Source: Treponema sp. UBA937 (GTDB lineage: Bacteria; Spirochaetota; Spirochaetia; Treponematales; Breznakiellaceae). From it: 64,000 nt of DNA. The translations under genes and the position numbers were made by a program. Shown in pieces: positions 34,701 through 45,200 of this stretch (position 1 is the stretch's first letter; the number at the start of each line of letters is the position of its first letter). The notes below the pieces were generated by a model. The model worked only from the letters and a program-made list of their open reading frames with translations. It made no database searches and was not told the DNA's origin. Location: contig DBDH01000114.1 in assembly GCA_002293455.1 (NCBI GenBank), forward strand, positions 45,375 through 109,374, written 5' to 3'.

Positions 34701-37452
34701 TCCTCACCGTATCGCGTTGTATATAACCAAGATTCCCGTCCGCTTTGTAACCAATCATATACGGCAGCGGACTAATATATACCGACGTCTCAGCGGATAC
34801 ATTTCTGCCGCTGCCTTTTTCAAACGCTTCGGTATAGAAACGCAGGTTGTAAGTAGCTTTTTCAAATTTTGCCAGATCAAGAGGAAATTCCGACTTTCCT
34901 TCGTCATCAGTAATTTTTGTTCCTAAAAACTCGTTGTAAGAATTTTTAGCCGAATAAGGATCGCTGAAAGTGAAATCCCGGTATTGCCGGAAATACTGAT
35001 GTCCCGGAGTCAAATCGATTTGAGATTTTACCTCATTTCCCCTGGCAGGAGTACCAAAAAGATTCCGCACCGTTACAATCGTCTTTAAATCCTGAGGATT
35101 GATCCAGCCGTCTTGCGGAAGCGGTTCAAACACTGCGGACACGTTAAGGGTATCCGGAAGGAATTCTTCAACTTTAAATGTTTGAGAACCGAGGAGAATT
35201 CTCCGATTAGTTTTCTCATCTTGAATAATATAAATCCAAGCGGTATAGGTTCCTGTCGGCGACCAGGCATAGGTTGAATATGTAAGCTCCTCCACTCCTG
35301 AACGGGAAAGAACAGACCGTCTGTTTAAAACTTCTGCTCCTCTGGGATCGGTGATCCGGCATTCAAGCGGTGTTCCTTCGGGATTGATTGTCCAGTTATT
35401 GGCTTTAACGATCATCCCAATCCTGGCTTCATCCCCGGGCCGATATAGTCCCCGGTCAGTAAAGATATAGGCCCGCAGTGCGTCAGGGTTACTTGTTCCC
35501 TGATCGCCTCCCACATCAAACGAAGAATAATCTAATCTACGATTATCCTGACGGAAAGGCATAAACGAAAGATCATCGCCGCGGCTGACTATAAATACAG
35601 TGGGAGCCTGTTCAGCCCGATAGCCGCTAAGCGGCGGTATTTGCACATGACCATCGGCTCCGGTTACACCGGAAACCAAAGTGTTTCCATTCAGCCCAAG
35701 TACAGAAACTGACGCGCCGGAAACAGGCCCCCCCGCAGCGACAGACTGAACAAAAACATCTCTCGTTCCGTCTGTGTTACTCTTAACATAAAAACCCAGG
35801 TCCGTAACAATGATGAGCCGGCTGTCCGAATAGCCGGAACCTTCAACCCGGAACATAAAAAGTCCATTCCGAAGATTTCTTGATGGAATTGTTTCTAGAT
35901 ATCGAGAAAAATCAAAAGAAAAGTAAGCCATATCTCTGGCGCTTTGAACCGGAACTCTTGCCTGTTCCCGGTATTGCTCAGTAATATTATCTTCATCAAA
36001 ATAACTGTTTCGGAACCTCAGATTCGTCATGTCTCCGTAAGTTTGAGATATGAGATGATTAATGTCATCAGGCTTTATTCTGCCAATCACAAAGTTCACA
36101 TCACCGATTCCCCGGCTCAGCATAGCCAAACGTTTATCGCCTGAAAAAGACAGGATTGTTCCTTCAGATAAAACAGCAATTTCTCTGGGGAAATCCTTGG
36201 CTTGAAATATTGCCTCATACGGTTCCGCGAGATAATAACCGCCGTAAAACTTTGCCTTGTTATCCAGCTTTACATATATGTACTTGGAAGGATCAACATT
36301 AAACCTAAAACTGTTTTCCGCGTTGTATTCAAGCTGATTAGGAATTGCTTTTATATCCACTTTTTTTGAAAGCTGAATTACTTCCGGTACAATATCGCTG
36401 ATGGATCTCCATCGATAATTTTCTGCTGCTCTAAATCCCGGAAGTTCGGGTTTGTCCTTGGGTAATTCAAGAACAGTTAAATTCTTGATCAGTTCAGTCT
36501 GATCGATAGTTCCTTTGGTACTAAGAATAAAAATCTGTTCATAAATCTGATCAGGATTTTTTATCAATTCATGATCAATATCTAACACCTGAACGTAAGA
36601 AATCATGCCGGGAATTTCTACATGCATACGGATGACTCTCTCAAAAGTACCGTTTCCTATATCGCTCTTTATAGGCTTCGTTGTAGAAATATTCATGCGA
36701 ACAGGATTCACAGGCATACCAACAGGTTCCGACACAATATATGCTGCAGTAGCATCATCATTATAAGTAACATAAAACTGATAATCTTTTAATTCAAACA
36801 AGCCTGATGACGCGTTTATATCCGGCCTTATTTGTATAGATTGTTCCAGAGATGCTTTGTTCATGGGATAATTACTTTCTACGGTAAGCAGAACTCTTTT
36901 TATATCACTGTTTTCCGGATCAATATAAAACTCTGCATCAGATGTATAAATATCGAAATCGTCAATTTTAAATTTTGCCGAAAGATTGGTTTTTATATGA
37001 GGGGGAAAGAAATCCTTGACAAAAGAAACCGTATAGGTCTGACCAGGTGACCACGCCTCCGCAGGCGTAAAAATAAGACTTGAATCTCCTGACCATGACC
37101 AGGTTCCCCGTATCGCTGGACTGATGCTTATTCCTTCTGTAACAGGCTGATCAACCAGTTCTTTTTTTGCCGCGGAAGCACGAAAATTGATTGTTAAAGG
37201 TTCTCTTAATTTCCAGGAGGAATAATCGGAAGGATCAGTCAACGTGTAATCAGCGGAAAACTGCTGAGGCTTCCGCGATTCAATGAATCTGACAATACTC
37301 ACCGCCGCAATGATTCCGATAAGAACAGCCGTCAAAGCAATTGCCGCAATAATGCGTCGATGTATTTTTTCCGATGTAAAAGTTTTCGCTTTCTCTTTTA
37401 CTTGATTAATAAATGAACGAATAGTATCAATCCAAGATTTTTTGTCAGACAT
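31762..37452 (-). CDS. yfhM: Bacterial alpha-2-macroglobulin (YfhM-like), membrane-anchored
   Basis: 1896 aa. Traps proteases in the periplasm by a thioester. Residues 1-50 are cytoplasmic, followed by one membrane segment (about 34-56) instead of the lipoprotein anchor of E. coli YfhM. Macroglobulin domains follow, e.g. FTDRGLYRPGD, then the bait region, and the thioester motif YGCTEQ with Cys1446. The family thioester is CxEQ, so it is probably active. The co-operon PbpC repairs the wall after attack, by the accepted model. Ribosome binding site aagga. Confidence 0.92.
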   Translation of the reverse strand: MSDKKSWIDTIRSFINQVKEKAKTFTSEKIHRRIIAAIALTAVLIGIIAAVSIVRFIESRKPQQFSADYTLTDPSDYSSWKLREPLTINFRASAAKKELVDQPVTEGISISPAIRGTWSWSGDSSLIFTPAEAWSPGQTYTVSFVKDFFPPHIKTNLSAKFKIDDFDIYTSDAEFYIDPENSDIKRVLLTVESNYPMNKASLEQSIQIRPDINASSGLFELKDYQFYVTYNDDATAAYIVSEPVGMPVNPVRMNISTTKPIKSDIGNGTFERVIRMHVEIPGMISYVQVLDIDHELIKNPDQIYEQIFILSTKGTIDQTELIKNLTVLELPKDKPELPGFRAAENYRWRSISDIVPEVIQLSKKVDIKAIPNQLEYNAENSFRFNVDPSKYIYVKLDNKAKFYGGYYLAEPYEAIFQAKDFPREIAVLSEGTILSFSGDKRLAMLSRGIGDVNFVIGRIKPDDINHLISQTYGDMTNLRFRNSYFDEDNITEQYREQARVPVQSARDMAYFSFDFSRYLETIPSRNLRNGLFMFRVEGSGYSDSRLIIVTDLGFYVKSNTDGTRDVFVQSVAAGGPVSGASVSVLGLNGNTLVSGVTGADGHVQIPPLSGYRAEQAPTVFIVSRGDDLSFMPFRQDNRRLDYSSFDVGGDQGTSNPDALRAYIFTDRGLYRPGDEARIGMIVKANNWTINPEGTPLECRITDPRGAEVLNRRSVLSRSGVEELTYSTYAWSPTGTYTAWIYIIQDEKTNRRILLGSQTFKVEEFLPDTLNVSAVFEPLPQDGWINPQDLKTIVTVRNLFGTPARGNEVKSQIDLTPGHQYFRQYRDFTFSDPYSAKNSYNEFLGTKITDDEGKSEFPLDLAKFEKATYNLRFYTEAFEKGSGRNVSAETSVYISPLPYMIGYKADGNLGYIQRDTVRMINLIAIDPKLEKTAVQDITASLTELRYVSALVKQPNGVYKYQSVQKAYPVSSNKISIPSAGFDYSLPTSRPGEYELVLTGPDGLEYNKITFSIAGSQNVQRSLNRTADLEITLNKPDFNPGETIELMIKAPYEGAGLITIEQDKVYTWKWFQSSGETTMQTITVPQNLEGNGYVNVVYLRSQNSREIFMSPLSYGTMPFSISKENRTNNIVFDIPEDAKPGQDFVINYSTSRRGKIIIYAVDEGILQLAGYRTPDPLGFFMRKRALEVRTTQILDLVLPSYAIVRSMAAMGGSEGYDELLSRNLNPFKRKQNAPVAFWSGILDAGPEMRSVSYRVPDYFNGTLRVMGVSVSDDAVGAAEDRALIRSTFILSPNAPMTAAPGDEFEVSLTVTNNQKGVGENGKVKLNIVPSEHFAISGPAEFDLTIPEGRDETLSIPVKASGAVGGAELKFVASNNNETSELSAYMSVRPAIPYQVSLYSGSIKNRDTDVPIPRKVYEEFHTRDVSLSYLPLGLAKGLSFYLNNYPYGCTEQLISTVFPFLYPDLFKDLGYTKADAEAGIYRIIGIIQARMRDDNTLGLWTSRSPSDPLVTVYAAHFLTEARENGYFVSSALMNALLESLQTIARRSGTGLYSLSTRAYAIYVLTLNEQVTTPLIETLKQDINRSNAEVETDLPGLYLAGTYAMLQKKLDASILFGKIRRSLKKDDDFRYVDELMYQSLYLHILSKHFPERLRDVSESLFTSISDELSGQRYTSFSANFALMGINSYLKAVPSAEEGNYLVQEILANNEKRNLTPAGETLFSVPFSPDAASIHLSNNNNLNLFYQITLAGFDLELPKQETKNSIEVYREFLDENDEKITSANVGDIVKVKLNFRSLNNRTIYDVALVDMLPAGLEADIESIRQQESRANWSPDYTDIREDRVVFYGTVGPRVSSFVYTTRAINNGTFTVPPLFAEALYDKSIWAMNPQENFTIRKQNDE

Positions 37453-37559
37453 ACATGCTTCCTTTACTGTAATGTTCTTAGTTTACTGAATTCCATACCA
37501 GTTAGGATAACACTATCATTCTTAGAATATTATATCAATATACATTTACACAATACATA

Positions 37560-39728
37560 CTACTTGCTTGCCGCCTTCCAGTAACCTTTCCATTCCGACG
37601 GATTGTTCATTAAATATCTGCACTGATCCGCATAATACTTGGCCGGGGGATCCACGTCTTTTATCGTTTCAAAAATCTTTAACGCGTCAAAAAATTTTCC
37701 TTCGTAAAAAAGGTCTCTAGCAGTATCGAAAATGCCGATTACATCTTTCTTGCTTTCAAACAATTCTTTGAGCATCGGTTCAATCACGGGGATTGCCTCA
37801 TTCTTGCCGACTACCGCAACTTTCGCGAGCATTCTCCCGTAAAAAGTTCCGTGCTGATTCGCTTTATCAAAAGCATATTTCGTACACATCGTATGCGTGC
37901 CGAATTGTTTGTTGAGACCTTCAAGCCGGGCTCCAAGATTTACCGCATCCCCTAGCATGGTATAGTTGAATCGTTTTTCAGAACCCATGTTTCCTACAAC
38001 AACATCTCCGGCATTGATGCCTATCCGGGTAATCAGCGAAAATCCATATTCCTTTTGGAAAGATTCCTGCCGTTCCGCAAGCTGCCTTTGACATTCCAAT
38101 GCTGAACGTAAAGCCTCTGCCGCGTGATTTTCCTGGTCAAGCGGAGCGTTCCAAAAAGCTACAACCGCATCGCCAATGTACTTATCAACATATCCGCCGG
38201 TATTCTGAATAATGTCCGTCATAATCGAAAGATATTTATTGATGAATTCCGTTAAATGTGTTGGTTCCATTTTCTCTGAAATGGAAGTGAAGCCTTGAAT
38301 ATCCGAAAAAAAGATGCTCAGTTCGCGGCGCTCTCCGCCAAGTTTCAGGAGTTCCGGGTTGGCAATCAATTTGTCAATCAATACAGGGCTAAGATATTGT
38401 CCAAACGCGCTCTTGATAAATCTCCGCTGACTTCCTTCTGTCGCATAATTGTACAGTGTTCCGGAAGTGAAGCAAAGCACCGCGGCAAGTAATGGCGCGA
38501 TCATGGGAACCCAAAAACCCGCGGCATAAGCTCCGATTGTTCCTCCGATGATCATAAGAAAAATCACCGCAAGTCCGACGATTCCAAAAACGATCCGTTT
38601 TAAATAAAGAGTGATGATACAAGTAATACCTGTAACAATAAGAATCGTCAAAAAAGAAAACCAGACAGGCGATTCGCGGATAAAATCCTGCTGCAAAAGA
38701 TTATCCATCATGGTAATATGCATTCCCATTCCCGGATATACCGAAGAAACCGGCGTGGTGCATATATCAAATAATCCCGGAGCGTAGAGCCCGACAAAAA
38801 TATGCCTGCCTTCAAAATTATCCGGTGATAAAAGAGGTTCTCTGCCTGCCGCAAGATCTTCGGCGCTCTGAAGAATCTGCGCCGCGCTGTAAGGAATGTA
38901 GCGGTCAATGTTTCCCCGGAAACGAAGAAGCGTCCGCCCGTTTTTATCTACCGGAATCGTGTAATTTCCCCAGGAGATGCTTTTTTTATCTTGATTGTAG
39001 CTTATATCAGTACTCCAGCCGGAAGCGATAAGGCCCGCGGCGGAAAGTCCGGGAACCGCTTTCCCATCAAAATCCAAAAAGAGAGAAAGCCGTCTATAAA
39101 TATCATCAGAATCGGGCTGACCGGTAATGTTTCCAATAACATTCGCGCCCGCGGCGATTTGCGGAATAGGAAACTGCGCGCCTATCCGCCTGACTGAATC
39201 TTCACCAGCGGGACTAAAATTGTTTACTACGGATTCAAAATTTTTGAGCTTAAATGCCGGAGTTGTAATATCCGACGGCCAGGAAGTCCTGTTTCCCGAT
39301 TGACTGCTGAAAAAAACAGTTTGTACCACACGCCCATACTCCGCGGAAGCCCCGGCAAAATATTGATCATCAGCCGGACCATATACCGAGGGTTCTGAAT
39401 AAATAATGTCAAATATTACAGAAGCCGCCCCGGATGTATTCATATATTCCACGATCTCGCCAAAACTCTGCCTGGGCCAGGGCCAGGACCATTTTCTCTC
39501 ACGCTGGGCCCAATCAATGCTGTCCTGATCGACCAATACAAGCATGATATCTTCAGAAGGTTTTGTAGTTTCCGCCATAAAAACGACACGGAAATCATAG
39601 GACCGATATTCAAGATAATCAAGAATCCCCAAACGATACGCAAGAAAACATATTACAAAAACAGAGAATCCAATAATAAGCGCCGCACTGTGCTTTTTAA
39701 TCTTTTTCAATTTCTTCTTGATCATCAT
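37560..39728 (-). CDS. CHASE2-domain class III adenylate/guanylate cyclase
   Basis: 722 aa. One N-terminal membrane helix (about 17-35), an extracytoplasmic CHASE2 sensor (about 36-340; VDQDSIDWAQRER, VIFDIIYSEPS), three membrane helices (about 350-425), then a cyclase catalytic domain (about 465-640) with metal Asp residues in FFSDIQGFTSISEK and GDAVVAFWNAP, and NYTMLGDAVNLGARLE. A TPR-like tail follows. Spirochaetes are rich in such receptors. It most likely makes cAMP, though substrate choice is not certain. Ligand unknown. Confidence 0.9.
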   Translation of the reverse strand: MMIKKKLKKIKKHSAALIIGFSVFVICFLAYRLGILDYLEYRSYDFRVVFMAETTKPSEDIMLVLVDQDSIDWAQRERKWSWPWPRQSFGEIVEYMNTSGAASVIFDIIYSEPSVYGPADDQYFAGASAEYGRVVQTVFFSSQSGNRTSWPSDITTPAFKLKNFESVVNNFSPAGEDSVRRIGAQFPIPQIAAGANVIGNITGQPDSDDIYRRLSLFLDFDGKAVPGLSAAGLIASGWSTDISYNQDKKSISWGNYTIPVDKNGRTLLRFRGNIDRYIPYSAAQILQSAEDLAAGREPLLSPDNFEGRHIFVGLYAPGLFDICTTPVSSVYPGMGMHITMMDNLLQQDFIRESPVWFSFLTILIVTGITCIITLYLKRIVFGIVGLAVIFLMIIGGTIGAYAAGFWVPMIAPLLAAVLCFTSGTLYNYATEGSQRRFIKSAFGQYLSPVLIDKLIANPELLKLGGERRELSIFFSDIQGFTSISEKMEPTHLTEFINKYLSIMTDIIQNTGGYVDKYIGDAVVAFWNAPLDQENHAAEALRSALECQRQLAERQESFQKEYGFSLITRIGINAGDVVVGNMGSEKRFNYTMLGDAVNLGARLEGLNKQFGTHTMCTKYAFDKANQHGTFYGRMLAKVAVVGKNEAIPVIEPMLKELFESKKDVIGIFDTARDLFYEGKFFDALKIFETIKDVDPPAKYYADQCRYLMNNPSEWKGYWKAASK

Positions 39729-39741
39729 ATCACCTTACATA

Positions 39742-39784
39742 CAAAAGGCGCGCCCTGTAAGTTACGTCTTAGCGGACACGCCTT
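39742..39784 (-). terminator. Terminator of the SH3-M48 operon
   Basis: On the minus strand AAGGCG...CGCCTT(TT) with further GC pairing inside, ending in TTTTG, 34 bases after the M48 stop. Confidence 0.55.
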
Positions 39785-39817
39785 GTTCTCTTTTATGTTG
39801 TTGATTACAAAATAATG

Positions 39818-40675
39818 TTAAACATTCATCATGAAAGCCCGGAAGCGGTCTATCCGGTAATCCCGGGTATCAGGTACAGTATAGTTACCAATTGATTTTT
39901 CGGCATTATTGATTCTTGCATCCGGACTTGGATGAGTGGAATTAAACCCGCCGGAAGCTCTTGCCTGGCTTGTTTTAAGTCCTCTCAGCATTTCTACAAA
40001 AGAAGACGGTTCGTACCCCGCGGCGGCCAAAAGTTTCAAAGCAAGATCATCCGCTTGGTATTCCTGATCCCGCGAATATCCTTTATCGACCAAATTGGAA
40101 ATAGCGCCATTGATGTCGCTATCAAACTTGTTTATTACATCCGTAATTACATCGACTTCGGTACTGTCTGTGATTACTGAAACGATGTTTGCTATAGCGA
40201 TTCCTGACGATACCCAGGCATCGGTTTTCCTGCTTGCCTTAATTGCCTGGACACTGTGCTGGAGCTGAATATGCGCAATTTCATGGGCAATAATACCGGC
40301 TAAAGCGTCTTCGGAATTTGCGGAACGTAAAAGGCCCTTTGTTACAAAAATATGTCCGCCGGAAGAAGCGAAAGCGTTAACTTCTTCGCTGTCCAGAATC
40401 ATAACATGGTATCCGTTGAACAAATCCGGTTTATCGGAATTAATCGTAATGGCTTTACAAATTTCATTTAAATATAAAATCAATGCCGCGTTGCCGGTGT
40501 AGGGTTTGTATGAGATAAGAATATTTGCCGCTACCGCTCTGCCAATGTAATACTCTTCTTCGGCGGTAATTTCTTCCGAGGCTTTGCTGATGGCACCGCC
40601 TGCCGATTGGATAGAAGCGCAAGAACAAACACCCGCAAAAAGCAGAACGATCAAGAAATATTTCATTACTTTCAT
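39818..40675 (-). CDS. M48-family metalloprotease, lipoprotein
   Basis: 285 aa. Signal peptide with a lipobox (VCSC, Cys about residue 19). Zinc motif HEIAH with third ligand Glu in EYQADDLALKLL, and ISTNP-like HPSPDARI at the C-terminus: the LoiP/YcaL/BepA-type group that controls outer-membrane protein quality. Start overlaps the SH3 gene by 4 bases and has a ribosome binding site (ggag) inside it. Confidence 0.9.
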   Translation of the reverse strand: MKVMKYFLIVLLFAGVCSCASIQSAGGAISKASEEITAEEEYYIGRAVAANILISYKPYTGNAALILYLNEICKAITINSDKPDLFNGYHVMILDSEEVNAFASSGGHIFVTKGLLRSANSEDALAGIIAHEIAHIQLQHSVQAIKASRKTDAWVSSGIAIANIVSVITDSTEVDVITDVINKFDSDINGAISNLVDKGYSRDQEYQADDLALKLLAAAGYEPSSFVEMLRGLKTSQARASGGFNSTHPSPDARINNAEKSIGNYTVPDTRDYRIDRFRAFMMNV

Positions 40676-41148
40676 TCTGGCTCTCCGGTATTCAGCTTTC
40701 CATCCAGCATGAATTGCAGCTCTTCTTCATCTGAAACAACATAGGTTTCCATAAGATCAACAGCGGCAAAATCAACATGAGAAGAGTCTATATAGGCTTT
40801 TTCCACTTCCGCGCTGTAAGCTTTTCCCGCTAAAGCCAATTCTTCCGCGGAAGCTGATGTTCTGTTTCCCGTACTAATAATCTGCCTTGTGGTAACATTT
40901 GACGCAGAAGTCCATCCGCTGATGTTACTATTGATTCCTCTGACTTCTACCCATGAACCCTTTTCCGTCAGAACGGTAAATTCATCCCCGTATGCAAAAG
41001 TCCCCGTGGTTCCCGCAAAAAACCATGTGGAGGATTTTAATTTACCTTGATTTATGCAGACATACACTTTTTTCCTCGTAAGAGATTGGGCTTGAAGAAC
41101 ACACAACCCGCATACACAAAAAAGAATTAATAACGATATCCGTTTCAT
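40672..41148 (-). CDS. Exported SH3-like domain protein
   Basis: 158 aa. Signal peptide ending near LQAQS. Residues about 27-85 form a bacterial SH3 fold (VYVCINQGKLKSSTWFFAG, GSWVEVRG, SGWTSASNV), which commonly binds wall peptides. Start at the ATG 41148, 8 bases after aggaga; a GTG two codons earlier is possible. Operon with the M48 protease, suggesting the two work together in the periplasm. Confidence 0.8.
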   Translation of the reverse strand: MKRISLLILFCVCGLCVLQAQSLTRKKVYVCINQGKLKSSTWFFAGTTGTFAYGDEFTVLTEKGSWVEVRGINSNISGWTSASNVTTRQIISTGNRTSASAEELALAGKAYSAEVEKAYIDSSHVDFAAVDLMETYVVSDEEELQFMLDGKLNTGEPE

Positions 41149-41255
41149 AAACACCTCTCCTGCAGGACAACTTCGCCATTAATATACAACATTTTTAGCT
41201 GTTTATCCAGATTCTGTGCGCAAACTCAGTCAGGTTGAATATTTCAATGAAATAT

Positions 41256-41843
41256 TCATATTCTTCTTGATCCGGGTTTTACCACGGGAATCCCCTTTGC
41301 ACACAGCGCGCAGTTTTCGGCATTCCAGGTGACGGCTTCTATAGCCGAGCTTTCATATAAGGGCCATCTTAACGATTCGCCGGACGCTCTGCGGTCAACA
41401 ATACATGCCAAAGCAACGATGTCGGCGCCAAGATTTTTCAAAGCGAGAGCGGCCTCGCCGGAAGATTTTCCCGTTGTAATCACATCTTCCGCAATGAGAA
41501 TTTTTTCTCCGGAACGGACCGTAAATCCGCGGCGAAGGCTCATCTTTCCCTCATCGTCACGTTCGGTGAAAATAGCGGGCAGACCCAGCTGCCGGGCAAG
41601 TTCGTACGCAACAATGATTCCGCCTATCGCGGGACCGCACACCGCATCGATGCGCAGCTTTCCATCCTCAATATCTTTTTTGATGCGCTCGGCCACGGGG
41701 GTCAGCGCTTCGGCGGCCTTATCGGGATACTGCAAAAGCCGCGCACACTGAAAATAACGGTCCGAATGTTTCCCGGATGATAAGAGAAAATGTCCTTCCA
41801 GCATTGCTTCTGATTCCCGAAGCAAAGTAATTGTATCTTTCAT
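41256..41843 (-). CDS. pyrE: Orotate phosphoribosyltransferase
   Basis: 195 aa. PRPP-binding motif ILIAEDVITTGKSSGEA, plus LSSGKHSDRYFQCARLLQYP and CGPAIGGIIVAYELA. Converts orotate to OMP. The length and signature fit the clostridial/archaeal-type PyrE. Ribosome binding site aagga. Separated from pyrB-pyrI-pyrF by the DUF3795 gene and the restriction-modification gene. Confidence 0.93.
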   Translation of the reverse strand: MKDTITLLRESEAMLEGHFLLSSGKHSDRYFQCARLLQYPDKAAEALTPVAERIKKDIEDGKLRIDAVCGPAIGGIIVAYELARQLGLPAIFTERDDEGKMSLRRGFTVRSGEKILIAEDVITTGKSSGEAALALKNLGADIVALACIVDRRASGESLRWPLYESSAIEAVTWNAENCALCAKGIPVVKPGSRRI

Positions 41844-41859
41844 GTTTTTCCTTTTCCAC

Positions 41860-42207
41860 TTACAGTGACTTCAAATTTTCCGCCGCGGCGGGAGCATTCT
41901 TGTGTACAGCACTGACGCTTTCACAGGGATAGTCTTTACAGAGTCCGCAGTGGGAAACTTTCTTTTCCGCGGCACATTTGCGTATTTCACACATACCGCA
42001 ATATCCGCCAAGAACAGAACTTCCCGTTCTGCATCCTTCGCAGGTAATATCTTCCGGCTTAATGTCCGCACCATTCATTTTCGACCATTCCGCCGCAATT
42101 TTTGCCTTCATGGCATCGTCGTTGTTTTTTGTCGCGATAAAAGCATCGCAGGCAGCACAATCCAATCCGCATACTGCAATTGCATTGGCAATCATTTGGT
42201 TTTCCAT
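41860..42207 (-). CDS. Cysteine-rich DUF3795-like protein
   Basis: 115 aa from the ATG at 42207, 7 bases after aaggag. Eleven or more Cys in pairs: CGLDCAACDAF, CEGCR, YCGMCEIRKC, HCGLCKDYPC. This is the pattern of the DUF3795 family, common in anaerobes; metal or Fe-S binding is likely but no function is proven. Ends 17 bases before pyrE. Confidence 0.8.
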   Translation of the reverse strand: MENQMIANAIAVCGLDCAACDAFIATKNNDDAMKAKIAAEWSKMNGADIKPEDITCEGCRTGSSVLGGYCGMCEIRKCAAEKKVSHCGLCKDYPCESVSAVHKNAPAAAENLKSL

Positions 42208-42278
42208 GTTCATTCTCCTTTTCGTTTGATATCTATTGAAAAAATGTACACTATTAAACATGACAATTATATTTCATG

Positions 42279-45200
42279 TTATAAATATTTTTTCAATACC
42301 GTTTCTTTTTCTTGCGGAATTTCAGCAAATTGTTTTTCAAAATCGGCAATTTCTGCTTCAATTTTTTCGATTTCCGCAACGATTTTTTGTTGTTCGGGGA
42401 TAGGGGGAACAGGGATTGCTAAATTTTCATAGAAAGCAATAGGAACACGACGATGTCCACTTGCACCAGTCATATTTTTTTCGGCATCTATCCTAATCGA
42501 TTTTCTATTTAGCAATGTAAATAAATATTTTGTTTTTATTATATCATTATTTGCCCTAATAACATGAAATTCAGAACTTCCCAATGCTAAACCATTTGTA
42601 AGATTAGCTGCTAATGCACATTTCCCATTTTCCATACAAGGCGTAATTTTTGCAATAATAATATCGTCCTCGCGAAAATAGGTATAGCTTCCTTTTTTTA
42701 TTTCTGAATACGGTTTATCAATTTTATTTGCAATATACCCGTCATTACTAACAGAAGGCATATCTACAAATGAAATTAATGTATTTATATCTAAATTGGA
42801 GATTTCTGTTTTTGAAGGATTTGTTATTGCAAGTTGGCTTAATTTTTCTTTATTATATTGAGAATATGATTGCAAACAAATGTTTTCTATTTGCTTTTTG
42901 TATTTTTCAATCTTCTCTTTCGCCTCTACCTCTTTTTTTTCCACAATTTCAATTTCAGAAACGATTTTTTGTTGTATTTCTTTTGGAGGAAGAGGAATTT
43001 TTTGAGCATTTGCGCTTGTTAATGTTATAAAAGGCTGTGCTGCTCCTGATTTTACCCAATAACTTTCATTATTGATACATTGAAACAAATATTTCAGCAA
43101 AACTTCTTCTTTGTTTCTAATCACAATAGTATTTTTAATTGCAGTCCACTTTTCTTGTGCATAAAAACATTTTCCACATCTTGCTCCTATCGCTGACAAA
43201 ATAATAGCTTCTCCTTCTTGCTCATAGAAATCAGTTTTCCCATCTAAACCTGTTGCGCTATAAACATTATATTGTCCTTTTTCTTTGTAAATAGTTTTTG
43301 TCAAATCAGTATTGCCCCAGTCAATTTGAGCAATTTCGCCTAATTTTACAATTTCCCACTTACTCTCAATTTTTACTTTTTTTTTAACCGCAAGTTTTAT
43401 TTCTTTTTGAAATTCCGCACGGTCAAAGGTGAGCATATCCAATAAATCAACGTATGAAACATTGCTTTTCAGATTCTCGACAATCTCAAGATTTTTATTT
43501 CCAATAAAAGCATTGTAAATATAACTGCTTGCTTTGGTACAATCGTTTTGATCTTTTGCGTTATAAAGTTGTGTTGCCTCATCTATGGATTTTCCTCCCT
43601 GCATTGAGTGCATTCCTTCATTTCCTCTGCGGTTTGAAAATTCGTATCCGAGAAAATGCTTTTCTGCATCTTTTTCTCCGCTTTTTACCAGCACAATATC
43701 TTTTTGGTAATATGCCAAAAGGAAATAATGCAATTTGTCTTTTTCTGTATCAAGGAGTTTATCCCAAAACTCTTTTTCAGTTTTGGCTTTTATTTTTTTG
43801 CGGTATTCTTTATAAATTTCGTGTTTTTCAATATTTTGATTTGGCTGCTTTTTGAGTAAAGAAACATAATCTTCAAACGAAATATTTTCCCAAATGCGAA
43901 AAATATATTTGGCAACAGGTTTTTCTATTTCGACAATGGAATTATCAATAAATTCCGTGAAAAATTTATCGGTATATGTTTTCAGTTTTACCGTATCCTG
44001 ATTATTTCTTCGTTTCAAAAACAAAGTAACCGTATTTGTATTAGTCGCCATAAAGGTATTTCCGCCCAGTTCCACAATGGCTATAATATCAAAATACTGC
44101 AAAATAATTTCTCGTGTTTTGGTCTGTATTCCCGTATTGTTCAAAATTGAACTTGGCAAAATGATGGCCGCAACTCCGTCATCTTTCAGCAAATGCTTGG
44201 TTCTTTCCACAAACAAACATTCAATGTCTTTGCTTTTATCGGTCAAATGCGGATAGAGTTCAAAATCGTTTTGTGCTCCGATATATTCCAAATCGTCTTT
44301 GCAATCGTTTACGGAATAGGGCGGATTGGAAAGCAACAGCGAAAACTGCGGTTTGTTTGCATTGTCCTGCAATAATCCTTTGTATGTTTTAGAACTTTTA
44401 AAGCTGTCTAATCCGTCTCCGTGAATAACCTGTGCTACGCCATCGCCATAAAAATAACAGCCTACTTTGGCTGCTTTTACCAAACGGTAATCTTTTTCGA
44501 TTCCATAGACATATTTTGCCGCCCAATTATATGGATCTGCCTGCCACGAAGCCACTTCCTTTTTTGCAATCGGAAATTTAATATCATCAAGATTTATAGA
44601 GTTGATAACATCTTGATATTCTTCCATAACCTCAGTTATAAAGTGTCCGCTGCCAACCGCATAATCAATTATTGCAGGAAGTTTTGCTATTGTATTATTT
44701 ACCTCACTTAAAACAAGTTGCTTTATGGGCAAAGATTTTACAATAAATTTTGTGATAGGCGGAGGCGTAAAGTACTGACCAACTTCTTGTTTAAGTCCTG
44801 TTGTTAAAAGTCTTTCAAAAAAATCGGATAGATGCTGCTGTTTCCTCGGATAACGAATTTGATACTTTTCTAACAATTTTACTACATCTTTCAGCACTCT
44901 GTGATTTTGCTCAAAATCGTTGTCATCCAAAACATTTTTTATGTCAAAAAGTTTGTTGAATTTGAGAAACTTTTTCTTTTTATCTAAAAGTTCTTCGGGA
45001 GAATTTGCCTGAAAATCGGAATCTTCAATTCCCTCAATTTCTTTTTTGAGAAAAGCAAATAATCCTTCTTTATGTAATCTATACAAGCGAACCTGAAAAT
45101 CTATAGGATTGTCGTTTTCTCTCCAATGAAATTCTAATTCATCATTTTCGCCTTTTGCTTCATCGTACAGTTTAGCCAAAAATAAATTGAAAATTACATT

